Source: Nocardioides nematodiphilus
GTDB taxonomy: Bacteria; Actinomycetota; Actinomycetes; Propionibacteriales; Nocardioidaceae
Assembly (NCBI RefSeq): GCF_020216525.1
Contig: NZ_JAIWOY010000003.1
Coordinates: 1 to 64,000 of the forward strand
Length of the DNA: 64,000 nucleotides
Direction of reading: 5' to 3'
Shown here in pieces: positions 24,860 through 33,788 of the stretch. Below the pieces are notes generated by a model that saw only the letters and a program-made list of their open reading frames with translations, made no database searches and was not told where the DNA came from. Numbering within the stretch: the first letter of the stretch is position 1; every line of letters begins with the position of its first letter. A program made the translations under genes and the position numbers.

Positions 24860-26257
24860 CTGGTTGAGCGTGACCCCTGGCGCGGTCAACACGATCCAAC
24901 GACCTTCGCGAGCCGCGGTGGTCCAGCCGTCGTTGGAGAGGGTCTCGATGGTGCCCGCGTTGCGGCTGAGGAGCGCGGCGCAGCGCACGTCGTACCGCTT
25001 GAAGACATCGACGTACGGCGAGGAGGGATCGAGGATGCTCAGGTCGAGGATCTGCTCGGAGTAGGGGTCCTGGCGGTTGTCGGCGAAGACCGTGACCCCC
25101 GGGGTGAACCAGATCAGGTAGGCGCCCGAGTCGTAGCTGGTGTAGACGTGGCCCGGGCACGACTCGACGGCCCGCTCGATGCGCTCGCCGATCGGGTGCC
25201 AGGCCAGCGACGCCGGCGCCGACAGGTACGTCGCCGCGATCGCCACCGGCCCCACGATGCCTGCGCCGACGAGGATCGGGCGGGCGAGGGGCACGGTGTC
25301 GCGGGGGCGTACCCGCGGCGTCGCCGGGCGGAGCAGCTCGATCGCCAGCGGGATCGCGGCGATCACGAACATCGTCATGTTGCGGCGGGCGTCGATCGCC
25401 AGCGGCAGGGTGGCGAGCGTCGAGACCAGACCCAGCGCGGCTGGCCAGGTCCGGAGGCGACGCCGCGACGCCGGGCGCAGGGCGCTGACCGCGACCAGGA
25501 CGACGACGCCGCCGACCCACGCCCAGAACGCGCCGCTGAAGAACGACAGCCCCTCGTACGCCGGCTTCCACTCGTTGATCCGGTCCTCGAACGGCCGGCT
25601 GCCCGAGGTCAGCACGTAGTGCCACAAGCCGGTGCCGAGCGGCGTCAGGAGGGTGGCGAGCGCGCCCAGAGCCGTGACGACGAGGAGGGGACGCAGGAAC
25701 CGGCGGCGCTCGCGGAGGAGGAGCGCGGCCAGGCAGGCGGCGCCCAGCGCCAAGCCGCCGTACACGACGCCACCGTGGGCGTTGGCCCACACCAGCATCA
25801 GCGGTGGGCACCACCACCAGCGCTGCTCGCGCAGCAGCCACAGGATGAGTGCGAAGCAGAGCATGCTCACCATCTGCGGGCGCAGCGACCAGCTCCCGGC
25901 CAGGGCCGGGATGGCGAGGACCAGCACGACGAGGTCGGTGCGTCGTACGGTGCCCGAGGCGGTGGAGAGCGCGAGGGTCCCGCCGGCCAGCAGCGCCGCG
26001 CACAGGGTGAGCAGCGGCAGCCCGCCGATCACGTGCACGGGATAGATGAGCGCCTGCCAGAGCCACTCGTGATCGGGCCAGGGGTCGCCGGCGGCGGTGT
26101 AGGAGTAGCGGTCGACGAGGCTGATCGTGCGGTGGTGCCAGATGTCGCGCCCGGCCCGCAGCGCCCACCAGGTGTCGCCCTGCGTGCTCGTCACGCACGC
26201 GGCGATGACGGTGCCGACCAGGAGGACCAGGCGGCGGGCGAAGACCGGGAAGAGCAC
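24857..26257 (-). CDS. Polytopic membrane protein, GT-C-like layout
   Basis: The 466-aa protein has roughly 9-10 membrane helices and a C-terminal soluble part (about 355-466). The first loop holds DTWWALRAGRDIWHHR, then DHEWLWQALIY, an Asp/Glu-bearing first loop like that of GT-C glycosyltransferases and related DUF2079-type proteins. The soluble tail has VYTSYDSGAYLIWF and VFADNRQDPYS, seen in a set of actinobacterial and deltaproteobacterial membrane proteins of unknown role. GTG 26257 is used; no ribosome site is evident. Transferase activity is inference only. Confidence 0.75.
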   Translation of the reverse strand: MLFPVFARRLVLLVGTVIAACVTSTQGDTWWALRAGRDIWHHRTISLVDRYSYTAAGDPWPDHEWLWQALIYPVHVIGGLPLLTLCAALLAGGTLALSTASGTVRRTDLVVLVLAIPALAGSWSLRPQMVSMLCFALILWLLREQRWWWCPPLMLVWANAHGGVVYGGLALGAACLAALLLRERRRFLRPLLVVTALGALATLLTPLGTGLWHYVLTSGSRPFEDRINEWKPAYEGLSFFSGAFWAWVGGVVVLVAVSALRPASRRRLRTWPAALGLVSTLATLPLAIDARRNMTMFVIAAIPLAIELLRPATPRVRPRDTVPLARPILVGAGIVGPVAIAATYLSAPASLAWHPIGERIERAVESCPGHVYTSYDSGAYLIWFTPGVTVFADNRQDPYSEQILDLSILDPSSPYVDVFKRYDVRCAALLSRNAGTIETLSNDGWTTAAREGRWIVLTAPGVTLNQ

Positions 26258-26317
26258 CGCCTGATTGTTGCGGCGATAGTGGTAAAAATCCGGCGAACAT
26301 GCCGCATCATGTGGTGC

Positions 26318-27907
26318 ATGTCACGCCTCACTCGGTGGGCTGCCTCTGCCGCCGCCACCGCCGTCGTCCTCGCCCCTGCCCTGAGCGGTGGAGCCGCGCA
26401 CGCGGCCGCCTCCAGCTACCCGAGCGGCGATCCGTTCTACCGCTACGACACGACCGGAGCCACGCCGACGCCGTACGTCCCGGACGCGGGGACGACCCCG
26501 GGGCAGGTTCTCGACACGCGCGACCATGTGACCCTGCCCGTGATGGCCGACCTGCTCAAGGCGCTGGCCTACTCGCACGGCGCCGCACTGGACTCGTTCT
26601 CGATCGACGCGACCCAGCTGCTCTACCGGACCCAGGACGAGCTCGGCCACCCCAGCGCCACGGTCACGACGGTGCTCCGGCCGGAGGATCTCCCGAAGCC
26701 GGTCACCAGCAGGGGAGTCGTCGCCTACCTGAGCTACTACGACGGCCTCAGCGACACCTGCGACCCGAGCTACACCCTGCAGAACGGCAAGCTCGACGGC
26801 GAGAAGGCCGCGATCAGCCAGCTGCTCGAGTCCGGCTACACCGTCACCATCCCGGACTTCGAGGGCGAGGGCCTCGACTGGGCCGCGGGCCACGAGGCCG
26901 GCTGGAGCACGCTCGACGCCCTCCGGGCGACCGAGAAGAGCCTCTCGCTGCCGACGAGCACCAAGGTCGCGACCGTCGGCTACTCCGGCGGCTCGATCGC
27001 CGGTGAGTGGGTCGCCGAGCTCCAGCCGACGTACGCGCCGGAGCTGAACCTGGTCGGCACCGCGATCGGCGGCGTGCCGGCCAACCTGCGCCACCTGGTG
27101 AACTACGTCAACAGCGACGCCGACGCGGACCGCGACAGCTGGTTCGGGGTCATCCCGGCCGCGACCGTCTCGCTGGGTCGTGCGACCGACCAGGACTTCA
27201 GCTCGCTGCTCAGCGCCTACGGCGACCAGGTCGCCACCGACGTCAGCACCAAGTGCATCGGCGACTTCGCCAACAAGTACTCCGGCAAGCACCTCTCCGA
27301 CCTGGTCAACACCGGCGTCGACTTCATGGCGGACTCACGGGTCGCCGCCATCCTCGACCGCCTCACGATGGGCAAGGGCGCTACGCCGACCGCGCCGATG
27401 TTCATGATGAACGGCCGCAGCAGCGACGGCATCGGCGACGGCGTGATGGTCGCCGACGACGTCAAGGCGCTCGCGGCGAACTACTGCAGTCGCAACGTCG
27501 CGGTGCAGTACGACGAGCAGAGCGGCCTGCACGGCGCTGTCGGCCAGACCTTCATGGTCAAGGCGATCGGCCTGGTCCCCGGTGGCGGCTTCATCGACAA
27601 GTGGTTCAACGGCACCGACACCCCGGCCGACTACAACTGCGCCCCCCGGGTCATCGGCGACCCGGCTCCGCCGCTGCCGAAGGTGACGATCCGGGCGCTC
27701 TCGCGCGGCCACCACGACATCGTCATCGTGACCGCGCCCCGCGGTGCCACGGTGAAGATCTTCGTGGCGGGCCACAAGAAGGTCGTCGCTCGCGCGGTCG
27801 CGAAGAAGGGTCATGCGCGGCTCAGCATCGCCGATCACAACGGCAAGCGCGTCACGCACTACCGCGTCCTCGTCGGCGGCACGACGTATCGGGTCGCGAT
27901 GCGCTGA
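26318..27907 (+). CDS. Secreted lipase, LIP family
   Basis: This 529-aa exported protein has a signal peptide (residues 1 to about 30, cleavage after AHA or AAHAA). The catalytic core resembles secretory lipases of the LIP family (PF03583): nucleophile Ser223 in GYSGGS, with the preceding YTVTIPDFEGEG and GHEAGWSTLDA blocks. Cys148 and later Cys residues could form disulfides. The last 85 residues (VTIRALSRGHHDIVIVTAP onward) form a basic, beta-rich extension not needed for the lipase fold, possibly for wall binding. ATG 26318 is chosen for the signal peptide. It is divergent from the membrane-protein gene. Confidence 0.87.
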   Translation: MSRLTRWAASAAATAVVLAPALSGGAAHAAASSYPSGDPFYRYDTTGATPTPYVPDAGTTPGQVLDTRDHVTLPVMADLLKALAYSHGAALDSFSIDATQLLYRTQDELGHPSATVTTVLRPEDLPKPVTSRGVVAYLSYYDGLSDTCDPSYTLQNGKLDGEKAAISQLLESGYTVTIPDFEGEGLDWAAGHEAGWSTLDALRATEKSLSLPTSTKVATVGYSGGSIAGEWVAELQPTYAPELNLVGTAIGGVPANLRHLVNYVNSDADADRDSWFGVIPAATVSLGRATDQDFSSLLSAYGDQVATDVSTKCIGDFANKYSGKHLSDLVNTGVDFMADSRVAAILDRLTMGKGATPTAPMFMMNGRSSDGIGDGVMVADDVKALAANYCSRNVAVQYDEQSGLHGAVGQTFMVKAIGLVPGGGFIDKWFNGTDTPADYNCAPRVIGDPAPPLPKVTIRALSRGHHDIVIVTAPRGATVKIFVAGHKKVVARAVAKKGHARLSIADHNGKRVTHYRVLVGGTTYRVAMR

Positions 27908-27915
27908 TCGTCGAC

Positions 27916-27986
27916 CGGTGGCTCCGTCCACGTGTGTCGGGCCTCCCTCCCGGGCGGAGGCCGGGCTCACGGGCACGGAGCCACCG
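27916..27986. terminator. Bidirectional terminator between lipase and endonuclease genes
   Basis: A 12-bp outer stem CGGTGGCTCCGT / ACGGAGCCACCG (27916-27927 with 27975-27986) encloses an inner 7-bp hairpin GGCCTCC / GGAGGCC (27940-27962). It lies between two convergent genes. Confidence 0.8.
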
Positions 27987-27997
27987 CTCGATGCCGG

Positions 27998-28759
27998 TCA
28001 CTCCAGGTCGATGACGAGGGCCAGGTGGTCGGAGACCGGGAGCTGCCGGACGGACGCCCGGGCAGTGCCGTCGAACCCGTCCGCGAGGACGTGATCGAGC
28101 TGCGCCGTCGGTGACTCGACGGGGAAGGTGGCGCTGGGCTCGCCCAGGGGTGTCAGTCCGCTCACCCGCGCGGCTTTCGCGGCCCCCATGTTGAGGTCCC
28201 CGGTGAGCAGCAGGGGCCGCGGCGTCGCCTGCAGGGCGCGCACCAATGTGCGCAGCTGGTGCCCATGCCACCACGGCAGGAACGACAGGTGGGTGTTCGC
28301 CACCGTCAGGGTGCCGAGCGGCGCGTCGATCGTCGCCGCCATCGCGACCCGCGGCTCCTCCCGGACGAGGGAGGGCAGCCGTCGCCCGGGGAAGCGCATC
28401 GGCGCGGGGCCGGGTACGACGGGCAGCCGCACCACCTCCCACGACGTCACCGGGAAGCGACTCAGCAGCGCGATCCCGTACGCCGCGCTGTCGGGCTGCT
28501 CCTCGCCGGTCGCCGCGGTCCAGGTCGCTCCCGGACTCCCGGCGAGCGCGGCCACGAACAGATGGTGGTCGGCCCCCATCGCGTCGGCCGCGACGGCTGT
28601 CAGGTCGGCGCGCCCGGAGCGGACCTGGTTGCGATCCACCTCCTGCAGCGCCAGGACATCGGCGTCGAGGCTCTTGATCGCGTCCGCGAAGATCGCGATG
28701 TCGACCTCGGAGCGCTCGGGGGAGCGGCCGTGCAGGATGTTGAAGGTCACCAGGCGCAC
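27998..28759 (-). CDS. Endonuclease/exonuclease/phosphatase family protein
   Basis: The 253-aa product has the full EEP fold motif set: VTFNILHGR at the N-terminus, LALQEVDRNQ (metal Glu), NTHLSF, LTGDLNM (catalytic Asp, Asn) and the C-terminal SDHLALV (catalytic Asp-His). No signal peptide is evident, so a cytoplasmic nuclease or phosphodiesterase is likely. GTG 28759 is chosen as the first codon of the conserved strand; a GTG at 28795 is possible. It is divergent from the nucleotidyltransferase gene with a very short gap. Substrate cannot be told. Confidence 0.85.
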   Translation of the reverse strand: MRLVTFNILHGRSPERSEVDIAIFADAIKSLDADVLALQEVDRNQVRSGRADLTAVAADAMGADHHLFVAALAGSPGATWTAATGEEQPDSAAYGIALLSRFPVTSWEVVRLPVVPGPAPMRFPGRRLPSLVREEPRVAMAATIDAPLGTLTVANTHLSFLPWWHGHQLRTLVRALQATPRPLLLTGDLNMGAAKAARVSGLTPLGEPSATFPVESPTAQLDHVLADGFDGTARASVRQLPVSDHLALVIDLE

Positions 28760-28816
28760 ACCCGCCCGGTAACCACCCGGAGCATGTGCGATCACCCCGA
28801 GGGGTATCGGAGCGCC

Positions 28817-29368
28817 ATGCCGGACGAGGTACGCCGCGGGCTGCGCGAGGCCCTCAAGACCGTTGCGGTCGCGCTCAAGGAGGTCGGGGTGCCGTTCGCG
28901 CTCGCCGGCAGCTACGGGCTGTGGGCGCGCGGCGGCCCGGAGCCCGACCACGACGTCGACTTCCTGGTCGCCGAGGAGGACGCGCCGCGGGTGATGGAGC
29001 GCCTCGCCGAGCACGGCCTCCAAGTCGTGCAGCCGCCGGAGGACTGGCTGTTCAAGATCTTCATCGACCAGGCGATGGTCGACGTCCTCTTCCGCACGGC
29101 CGGCGTGCCGGTCACCCGCAAGCACTTCGACGGCGTCGACGAGATCGAGGTCGAGTCCGTCGCGATGCCGGTCCTCTCGGCGACCACGCTGATGATCGAC
29201 AAGATGCTGGCGATGGAGGAGCACAGCTGCAACCTCACGGCAGCCCTGCCCGCGGCCCGGGCCGTGCGCGAGCAGATCAAGTGGGACCACGTGCGCGAGG
29301 CGGTCGAGGACAACCCGTACGCCTCCGCGTTCCTCTACCTCCTCGACCGGCTGCGCATCACCGAGTAG
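28817..29368 (+). CDS. Minimal nucleotidyltransferase-fold protein
   Basis: The 183-aa protein has the pol-beta-type nucleotidyltransferase signature GSYGLWARGG (Gly31-Ser32) with the metal motif DHDVDF (Asp46, Asp48) and a third acidic residue probable at MVDVLF. Such proteins transfer nucleotides to small molecules, RNA or protein, and some are antitoxins of HEPN toxins. No HEPN gene is adjacent, so a toxin-antitoxin role is not supported. ATG 28817 has GGAG a few bases upstream. Substrate unknown. Confidence 0.82.
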   Translation: MPDEVRRGLREALKTVAVALKEVGVPFALAGSYGLWARGGPEPDHDVDFLVAEEDAPRVMERLAEHGLQVVQPPEDWLFKIFIDQAMVDVLFRTAGVPVTRKHFDGVDEIEVESVAMPVLSATTLMIDKMLAMEEHSCNLTAALPAARAVREQIKWDHVREAVEDNPYASAFLYLLDRLRITE

Positions 29369-29371
29369 GCG

Positions 29372-29448
29372 GAAGCGCGTCGCGCCTGGCTCCCGCGCTC
29401 GCGGCCAGCGCCAGAGCTCGTCCCTCGCTCGCGCTGTCGCTCGCTTTC
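29372..29448. repeat. GC-rich intergenic repeat, single copy
   Basis: A family copy fills the gap between two convergent genes. It has GCGC-GTC-GCGC (29375-29385) then CGGCCAGCG...GAGCTCGTCCCTCGCTCGCGCTGTCGCTCGC, split over 29401-29446. Confidence 0.75.
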
Positions 29449-29453
29449 TCACC

Positions 29454-30410
29454 TCAGGGGAGCAGGACGACCTTCCCCGCCGCATGGTTCTCCGCGACGA
29501 ACCGGTGCGCCTCGCGCACCTCGGCGAGCGGCAGCTCCTTGACGACCCGCACCTTCAGCCGGCCCTCGCGCGCGAGCTGCGCCAAAGGTGCACGGGCGGC
29601 TGCGCGGATCTCCGTCCCCGGATCCGCGCCGGGCCCGCCGCCGAGCGCCTTGATCCCGGACTCGATGGCGGCAGGCCTGACCATGATCGTCGCGATCCGC
29701 TCGCGCTCGACCAGGGCCAGCGAGAGGGCCAGGGCCTCATCGGTGCCGGCGGCGTCGATGGCGGCAGTGGGCTCGCCCACCTCCTCCGCGGCCGCGGCGA
29801 CGCGCTCGCGCAGGCCCTCGCCGTACGCGATCGGGTAGGCACCCAGCTCGCGCAGCAGGTCGTGGTTGCGCGGCGAGGCGGTGCCGATCACCCGGGCGCC
29901 GCGGTCGACGGCCAGCTGGATCACCGCCTGTCCGACCGCGCCGGCCGCGCCGTGCAGCAGCACCACGTCGCCCTCGCCGACCCCGGTCGCCTCCAGGGTG
30001 TGGATCGCGGTCGCGCCGGCGAGCAGGAGCCCGGCGGCCTCCGACCAGGGGAGCGATGCCGGCTTGGGCACCACGTCGTCGGCCGGTACGAGAAGCGCCG
30101 AGGCGTACCCGCCGTCGACGCGGAACGCGATCACCTCGTCGCCGACGGCGACCGTCGAGACGTCCGGTCCGACCGCCTCCACGACGCCCGCGACCTCCGC
30201 CCCCAGCCGGAACGGCACCGGGCCGCGGCCACGCATGCCCTGACGGATCTTGAGGTCGACCGGGTTCACCCCGATCGCCTTCACCACCAGCCGCACCTGG
30301 CCCGGGCCGGGAGGCGGGAGCTCCTCCTGCCGCAGCTGCAGGACGTTCTCGTCGCCATGGGCGTCGGCGCTGACGTAGGTCGCTGTGAGCGGAGTCACGG
30401 GCTGGGTCAT
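29454..30410 (-). CDS. Zinc-less MDR-type NADP-dependent oxidoreductase
   Basis: The 318-aa protein is a quinone-oxidoreductase-type medium-chain reductase. The GroES-like N-half has GVNPVDLKIRQG and GAEVAGVVEAVG. The Rossmann half has the nucleotide motif HGAAGAVGQAVIQLA. The catalytic zinc ligands of alcohol dehydrogenases are missing, as expected for this subgroup. It would reduce quinones or enones with NADPH. ATG 30410 is used; GTG 30437 is an alternative 9 codons upstream. Substrate is unknown. Confidence 0.87.
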   Translation of the reverse strand: MTQPVTPLTATYVSADAHGDENVLQLRQEELPPPGPGQVRLVVKAIGVNPVDLKIRQGMRGRGPVPFRLGAEVAGVVEAVGPDVSTVAVGDEVIAFRVDGGYASALLVPADDVVPKPASLPWSEAAGLLLAGATAIHTLEATGVGEGDVVLLHGAAGAVGQAVIQLAVDRGARVIGTASPRNHDLLRELGAYPIAYGEGLRERVAAAAEEVGEPTAAIDAAGTDEALALSLALVERERIATIMVRPAAIESGIKALGGGPGADPGTEIRAAARAPLAQLAREGRLKVRVVKELPLAEVREAHRFVAENHAAGKVVLLP

Positions 30411-30429
30411 GTCCACGGCAACCAACCCG

Positions 30430-30460
30430 TTGGGCACTACATTCCACGCGCGCGTACCCT
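30430..30460 (+). promoter_or_regulatory. aroG promoter (leaderless arrangement)
   Basis: TTGGGC (30430-30435) and TACCCT (30455-30460) are 19 bp apart. The -10 ends 6 nt before the GTG of aroG, so the transcript would have little or no leader. Confidence 0.5.
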
Positions 30461-30466
30461 TGCGGC

Positions 30467-31807
30467 GTGATCCCGTCGCTTGAAGAGCTCCACAAGATCG
30501 GCGCCGCCCAGCAGCCGACCTACCCCGACCAGGCCGCGCTCGACGCCGCCGTGGATCGGCTCCGTGTCCTTCCTCCGCTGGTCTTCGCGGGCGAGTGCGA
30601 CGCTCTCAAGTCGAAGATCGCCGCGGCGTCGCGCGGTGAGGCGTTCATCCTGCAGGGCGGCGACTGCGCCGAGACCTTCAACGACGCCACCGCGGACAAC
30701 ACCCGCAACAAGCTGCGCGTGCTGCTGCAGATGGCCGTCGTGCTCACGTACGCCGCCTCGGTGCCGGTCGTGAAGATCGGCCGTCTCGCCGGTCAGTACG
30801 CCAAGCCGCGCTCCAGCGACCTCGAGACCCGCGTCGTCGACGGCCAGGAGATCACCCTGCCCGCCTACCGCGGAGACGCGGTCAACGGCTTCGACTTCAC
30901 CCCCGAGTCGCGCATCCCCGACCCGCAGCGCCTGCTCGACGTCTACCACGCCTCGGCCTCGACGCTGAACCTCGTGCGCGCGTTCACCACCGGTGGCTAC
31001 GCCGACCTGCGTCAGGTGCACGCCTGGAACTCCGAGTTCGTCGCCAGCAGCCCCGTCGGCGCCCGCTACGAGGCGATGGGCAAGGAGATCGACCGCGCCC
31101 TCACCTTCATGAAGGCGATCGGCGCCGACCCGCGCGAGTTCCACGGCGTCGACTTCTACTCCTCGCACGAGGCACTGCTCATGGAGTACGAGCACGCCAT
31201 GACCCGCATCGACTCGCGCACCGACGAGCCGTACAACGTGTCGGGCCACTTCGTGTGGATCGGCGAGCGCACCCGCCAGCTCGACGGCGCCCACGTCGAG
31301 TACTTCAGCCACATCAAGAACCCGATCGGCTGCAAGCTCGGTCCGACGGCCACCGCCGACGACGCGCTCCAGCTCGCCGCCAAGCTCAACCCGCAGAACG
31401 AGGAGGGCCGCCTGACCTTCATCACCCGCTTCGGTGTCGACAAGATCCGCGACGGCCTCCCGCCGCTGGTCGAGAAGGTCACCGCGGAGGGCGTGAAGGT
31501 CGCGTGGATCAGCGACCCGATGCACGGCAACACCTTCGCCGCCTCCAACGGCTACAAGACCCGCCGCTTCGAGGACGTCCTGGGCGAGATGCAGGGCTTC
31601 TTCGACGTGCACAAGGCGCTCGGCACCGTGCCGGCCGGCATCCTGGTCGAGAACACCGGCGACGACGTCACCGAGATCGTCGGCGGCGGCGAGGAGCTCT
31701 CCGAGGAGGGCCTGGCCCGTCGGTACGAGTCCGTCGTCGACCCGCGCCTCAACCGCGTCCAGTCCCTGGAGATGGCCTTCCAGGTCGCTGAGCTTCTTCG
31801 CAGGTGA
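30467..31807 (+). CDS. aroG: DAHP synthase, class II
   Basis: The 446-aa enzyme makes 3-deoxy-D-arabino-heptulosonate 7-phosphate, the first step of the shikimate pathway. It is the plant-like type II form, as in M. tuberculosis AroG (462 aa). Key blocks are LQGGDCAETF (metal Cys67), VKIGRLAGQYAKPR, the HEALLMEYE metal site, GERTRQ and DPMHGNT. GTG 30467 is 6 nt after a TACCCT box. The gene is monocistronic or continues into the threonine aldolase gene 17 bp later, which has its own -10. Confidence 0.95.
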   Translation: MIPSLEELHKIGAAQQPTYPDQAALDAAVDRLRVLPPLVFAGECDALKSKIAAASRGEAFILQGGDCAETFNDATADNTRNKLRVLLQMAVVLTYAASVPVVKIGRLAGQYAKPRSSDLETRVVDGQEITLPAYRGDAVNGFDFTPESRIPDPQRLLDVYHASASTLNLVRAFTTGGYADLRQVHAWNSEFVASSPVGARYEAMGKEIDRALTFMKAIGADPREFHGVDFYSSHEALLMEYEHAMTRIDSRTDEPYNVSGHFVWIGERTRQLDGAHVEYFSHIKNPIGCKLGPTATADDALQLAAKLNPQNEEGRLTFITRFGVDKIRDGLPPLVEKVTAEGVKVAWISDPMHGNTFAASNGYKTRRFEDVLGEMQGFFDVHKALGTVPAGILVENTGDDVTEIVGGGEELSEEGLARRYESVVDPRLNRVQSLEMAFQVAELLRR

Positions 31808-31812
31808 GTCAC

Positions 31813-31818
31813 TAGGGT
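31813..31818 (+). promoter_or_regulatory. Threonine aldolase -10 box (leaderless arrangement)
   Basis: TAGGGT is 6 nt before GTG 31825. Confidence 0.45.
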
Positions 31819-31824
31819 GGCCCG

Positions 31825-32817
31825 GTGATCGATCTGCGCTCCGACACCGTCACCCGTCCCACCGACTCGATGCGCGAGGCGATGGTCCGCGCAGAGGTCG
31901 GTGACGACGTGTACGGCGAGGACCCGACGGTCCGTGCGCTCGAGGAGCGCGTGGCTGCGATGTTCGGCAAGGAGGCGGCGCTCTTCACCCCGACGGGGTC
32001 GCTGGCCAACGTGCTGGCCGTGCGCACCGTGGTCGAGCCGGGCCAGGAGGTGCTCTGCGAGTCCGCGGCCCACATCGCCCGTGCCGAGCTCGGCGCGCAC
32101 GGCGCGGTCTCCGGGCTCACGATGCGTACCTGGCACCACCCGCGCGGCCAGATCGACCTGCCCCAGATCGAGACGCTCTTCGCGCCCGACCTCGGCCCCT
32201 ACTTCGTGCAGACGAAGGCGATCGCGGTCGAGAACACCCACAACTTCGCCGGCGGCGCGGTCCTGCCACTCGCCGATCTGCAGGCGCTGCGCGCGTACGC
32301 CGACCGGGTGGGGGTCGCGATCCACCTCGACGGCGCCCGGGTCTGGAACGCGCACGTCGCGACCGGCGTCGGGCTCGAGGAGTACGGCGCGATCGCGGAC
32401 GTGCTCGCGGTCTGCCTCTCGAAGGGCCTCGGCGCCCCGATCGGCTCGCTGGTCGTCGGCTCCGCCGAGGCGATCGCCGCGTCCCGGGTGCGGCGCAAGC
32501 GGATGGGCGGCGGGATGCGCCAGACCGGGATCCTGGCGGCGGCGGGCCTGCATGCGCTCGACCACCACGTCGAGCGTCTCGCCGACGACCACGTCCACGC
32601 CCGCCTGCTCGCCGAGGCGTGCGGCGTCGACCCGGCCGGCGTCGACACCAACATCGCCGTCGTCGTGCGCGACGACGCCCCGGCCTTCGTCGCGGCGGCG
32701 CGGGAGCAGGGCGTGCTGGTGAGCGCGGTCGGCCCGAAGGCCGTACGGATCGTCACCCACCTCGACATCAGCAAGACCGACGCGGCGGCCGCGGCGGCGA
32801 TCCTGGCGAGGCTCTGA
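31825..32817 (+). CDS. ltaE: Low-specificity L-threonine aldolase
   Basis: This 330-aa PLP enzyme cleaves threonine (or allo-threonine) to glycine and acetaldehyde. The beta-eliminating lyase signature is present: [13 protein letters not shown] at the start, VYGEDPTV, the PLP Lys200 in [12 protein letters not shown] and an upstream Asp in [10 protein letters not shown]. No ribosome site precedes the GTG, but a -10 box lies 6 nt upstream. Length and motifs match the LtaE family; stereospecificity cannot be predicted. Confidence 0.9.
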   Translation: MIDLRSDTVTRPTDSMREAMVRAEVGDDVYGEDPTVRALEERVAAMFGKEAALFTPTGSLANVLAVRTVVEPGQEVLCESAAHIARAELGAHGAVSGLTMRTWHHPRGQIDLPQIETLFAPDLGPYFVQTKAIAVENTHNFAGGAVLPLADLQALRAYADRVGVAIHLDGARVWNAHVATGVGLEEYGAIADVLAVCLSKGLGAPIGSLVVGSAEAIAASRVRRKRMGGGMRQTGILAAAGLHALDHHVERLADDHVHARLLAEACGVDPAGVDTNIAVVVRDDAPAFVAAAREQGVLVSAVGPKAVRIVTHLDISKTDAAAAAAILARL

Positions 32818-32818
32818 C

Positions 32819-33298
32819 TCAGCCCCGCGACCAGCGGAACTGCAGGATCTCCTCGCCGTCCTGGAGCTGGGAGCGGTTGGCGGTGTCGGTGAAGCCGGCC
32901 GCGAGCAGCACCCGTTGACCGCGGCGGTTGTCCGCGCGGGTCCAGGCCGAGAGGTGCTCCCAGGATCGGTTCTGCAGGTCACGCAGCAGCCGCGTGCCGA
33001 TGCCGCAGCCCCACAGTGCGGGGTCGACGTACAGCATCGCGAGGTGACCGGTGGTCGGGTCGGGGCGCCGATCGGGGCTGTGCTCGTCGACGAACGTCTC
33101 CGCGACCAGCACGCCCGCTGGGCGGGTGCCGTAATGGGCGAGCAGGAGCAGCTCGGCGCCCTCGATCCGCTCGCGCACCCGGCTGGCGCGCAGCTCCCCG
33201 GCCGGCCGGCGACGCGCATGGTTGGCAGCCCGCCAGACCCGCATCGCCAGGTCGCGCCCCTCCGGGGCGTCGACGACGTCGATCAGGGTCCGGGGCAC
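32819..33298 (-). CDS. GNAT-family N-acetyltransferase
   Basis: The 159-aa protein has the GNAT acetyl-CoA motif A, LYVDPALWGCGIGTRLL (Q/R-x-x-G-x-G/A variant), followed by a helix and WTRADNRRGQRVLLAAGF (motif B). It converges on the threonine aldolase gene, stop to stop with one base between. Substrate unknown. Confidence 0.87.
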   Translation of the reverse strand: MPRTLIDVVDAPEGRDLAMRVWRAANHARRRPAGELRASRVRERIEGAELLLLAHYGTRPAGVLVAETFVDEHSPDRRPDPTTGHLAMLYVDPALWGCGIGTRLLRDLQNRSWEHLSAWTRADNRRGQRVLLAAGFTDTANRSQLQDGEEILQFRWSRG

Positions 33299-33304
33299 GT
33301 TCGA

Positions 33305-33310
33305 ACCATA
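33305..33310 (-). promoter_or_regulatory. GNAT gene -10 box (leaderless arrangement)
   Basis: On the minus strand TATGGT ends 6 nt before GTG 33298. Confidence 0.45.
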
Positions 33311-33332
33311 GAGGACCCCGCCGGGGCGCCTC

Positions 33333-33707
33333 TCAGTGAAAGAGCAGGACGAAGCCGAGGACCACGATGACGGCCATCGCGACGAGCGCTGCCAGGAGCG
33401 TCGTGCGCCAGGTGGAGACCGGCTGGGACTGCGCGGAGGCGACCGCCGACGACATCATCGGGATCGACGGCATCCGGACCCGGGTCGCGTCGTCGAGCGA
33501 GTCGGCGATGCGGGGGAGTGCCACCGCGGTCGCGGTGACAGCGCCGCCGACGGCCGCACCCGCGCCGACGCCCACGCGTGTCTCGGCGCCCTGGTCCCAC
33601 AGCGGGTAGCGGGCGTTGCCCGGGTTCTCATGCCCGCACTTCGCACAGAACCGACCGCGCTCCAGGCCCCGGCCGAGCTCCTTGCCACACCGTCCGCACA
33701 ACTCCAT
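33333..33707 (-). CDS. Tail-anchored zinc-ribbon membrane protein
   Basis: The 124-aa product has an N-terminal zinc ribbon (CGRCGKEL ... FCAKCGHE, four Cys), a Gly/Ala-rich linker and one C-terminal transmembrane helix (about 102-123) ending two residues before the stop. It is thus a tail-anchored protein with its zinc ribbon in the cytoplasm. ATG 33707 is selected because GGGGAGG lies 8 nt upstream; a longer frame from 33758 lacks this. The role is unknown. Zinc ribbons of this type often sit on actinobacterial kinase or secretion accessory proteins. Confidence 0.8.
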   Translation of the reverse strand: MELCGRCGKELGRGLERGRFCAKCGHENPGNARYPLWDQGAETRVGVGAGAAVGGAVTATAVALPRIADSLDDATRVRMPSIPMMSSAVASAQSQPVSTWRTTLLAALVAMAVIVVLGFVLLFH

Positions 33708-33788
33708 GGACTGAGCCTCCCCTTCATCGCGCCCCTGAAACCAGAAATCTTTGGCCACTTGTCAGAAAACGTTCGGTGATCGGGGTTG

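Noticed and set aside
28817..29368. Nucleotidyltransferase as an MNT-HEPN toxin-antitoxin system
   Set aside because: No HEPN-like gene lies next to it; the neighbours are an EEP-family nuclease and an oxidoreductase.
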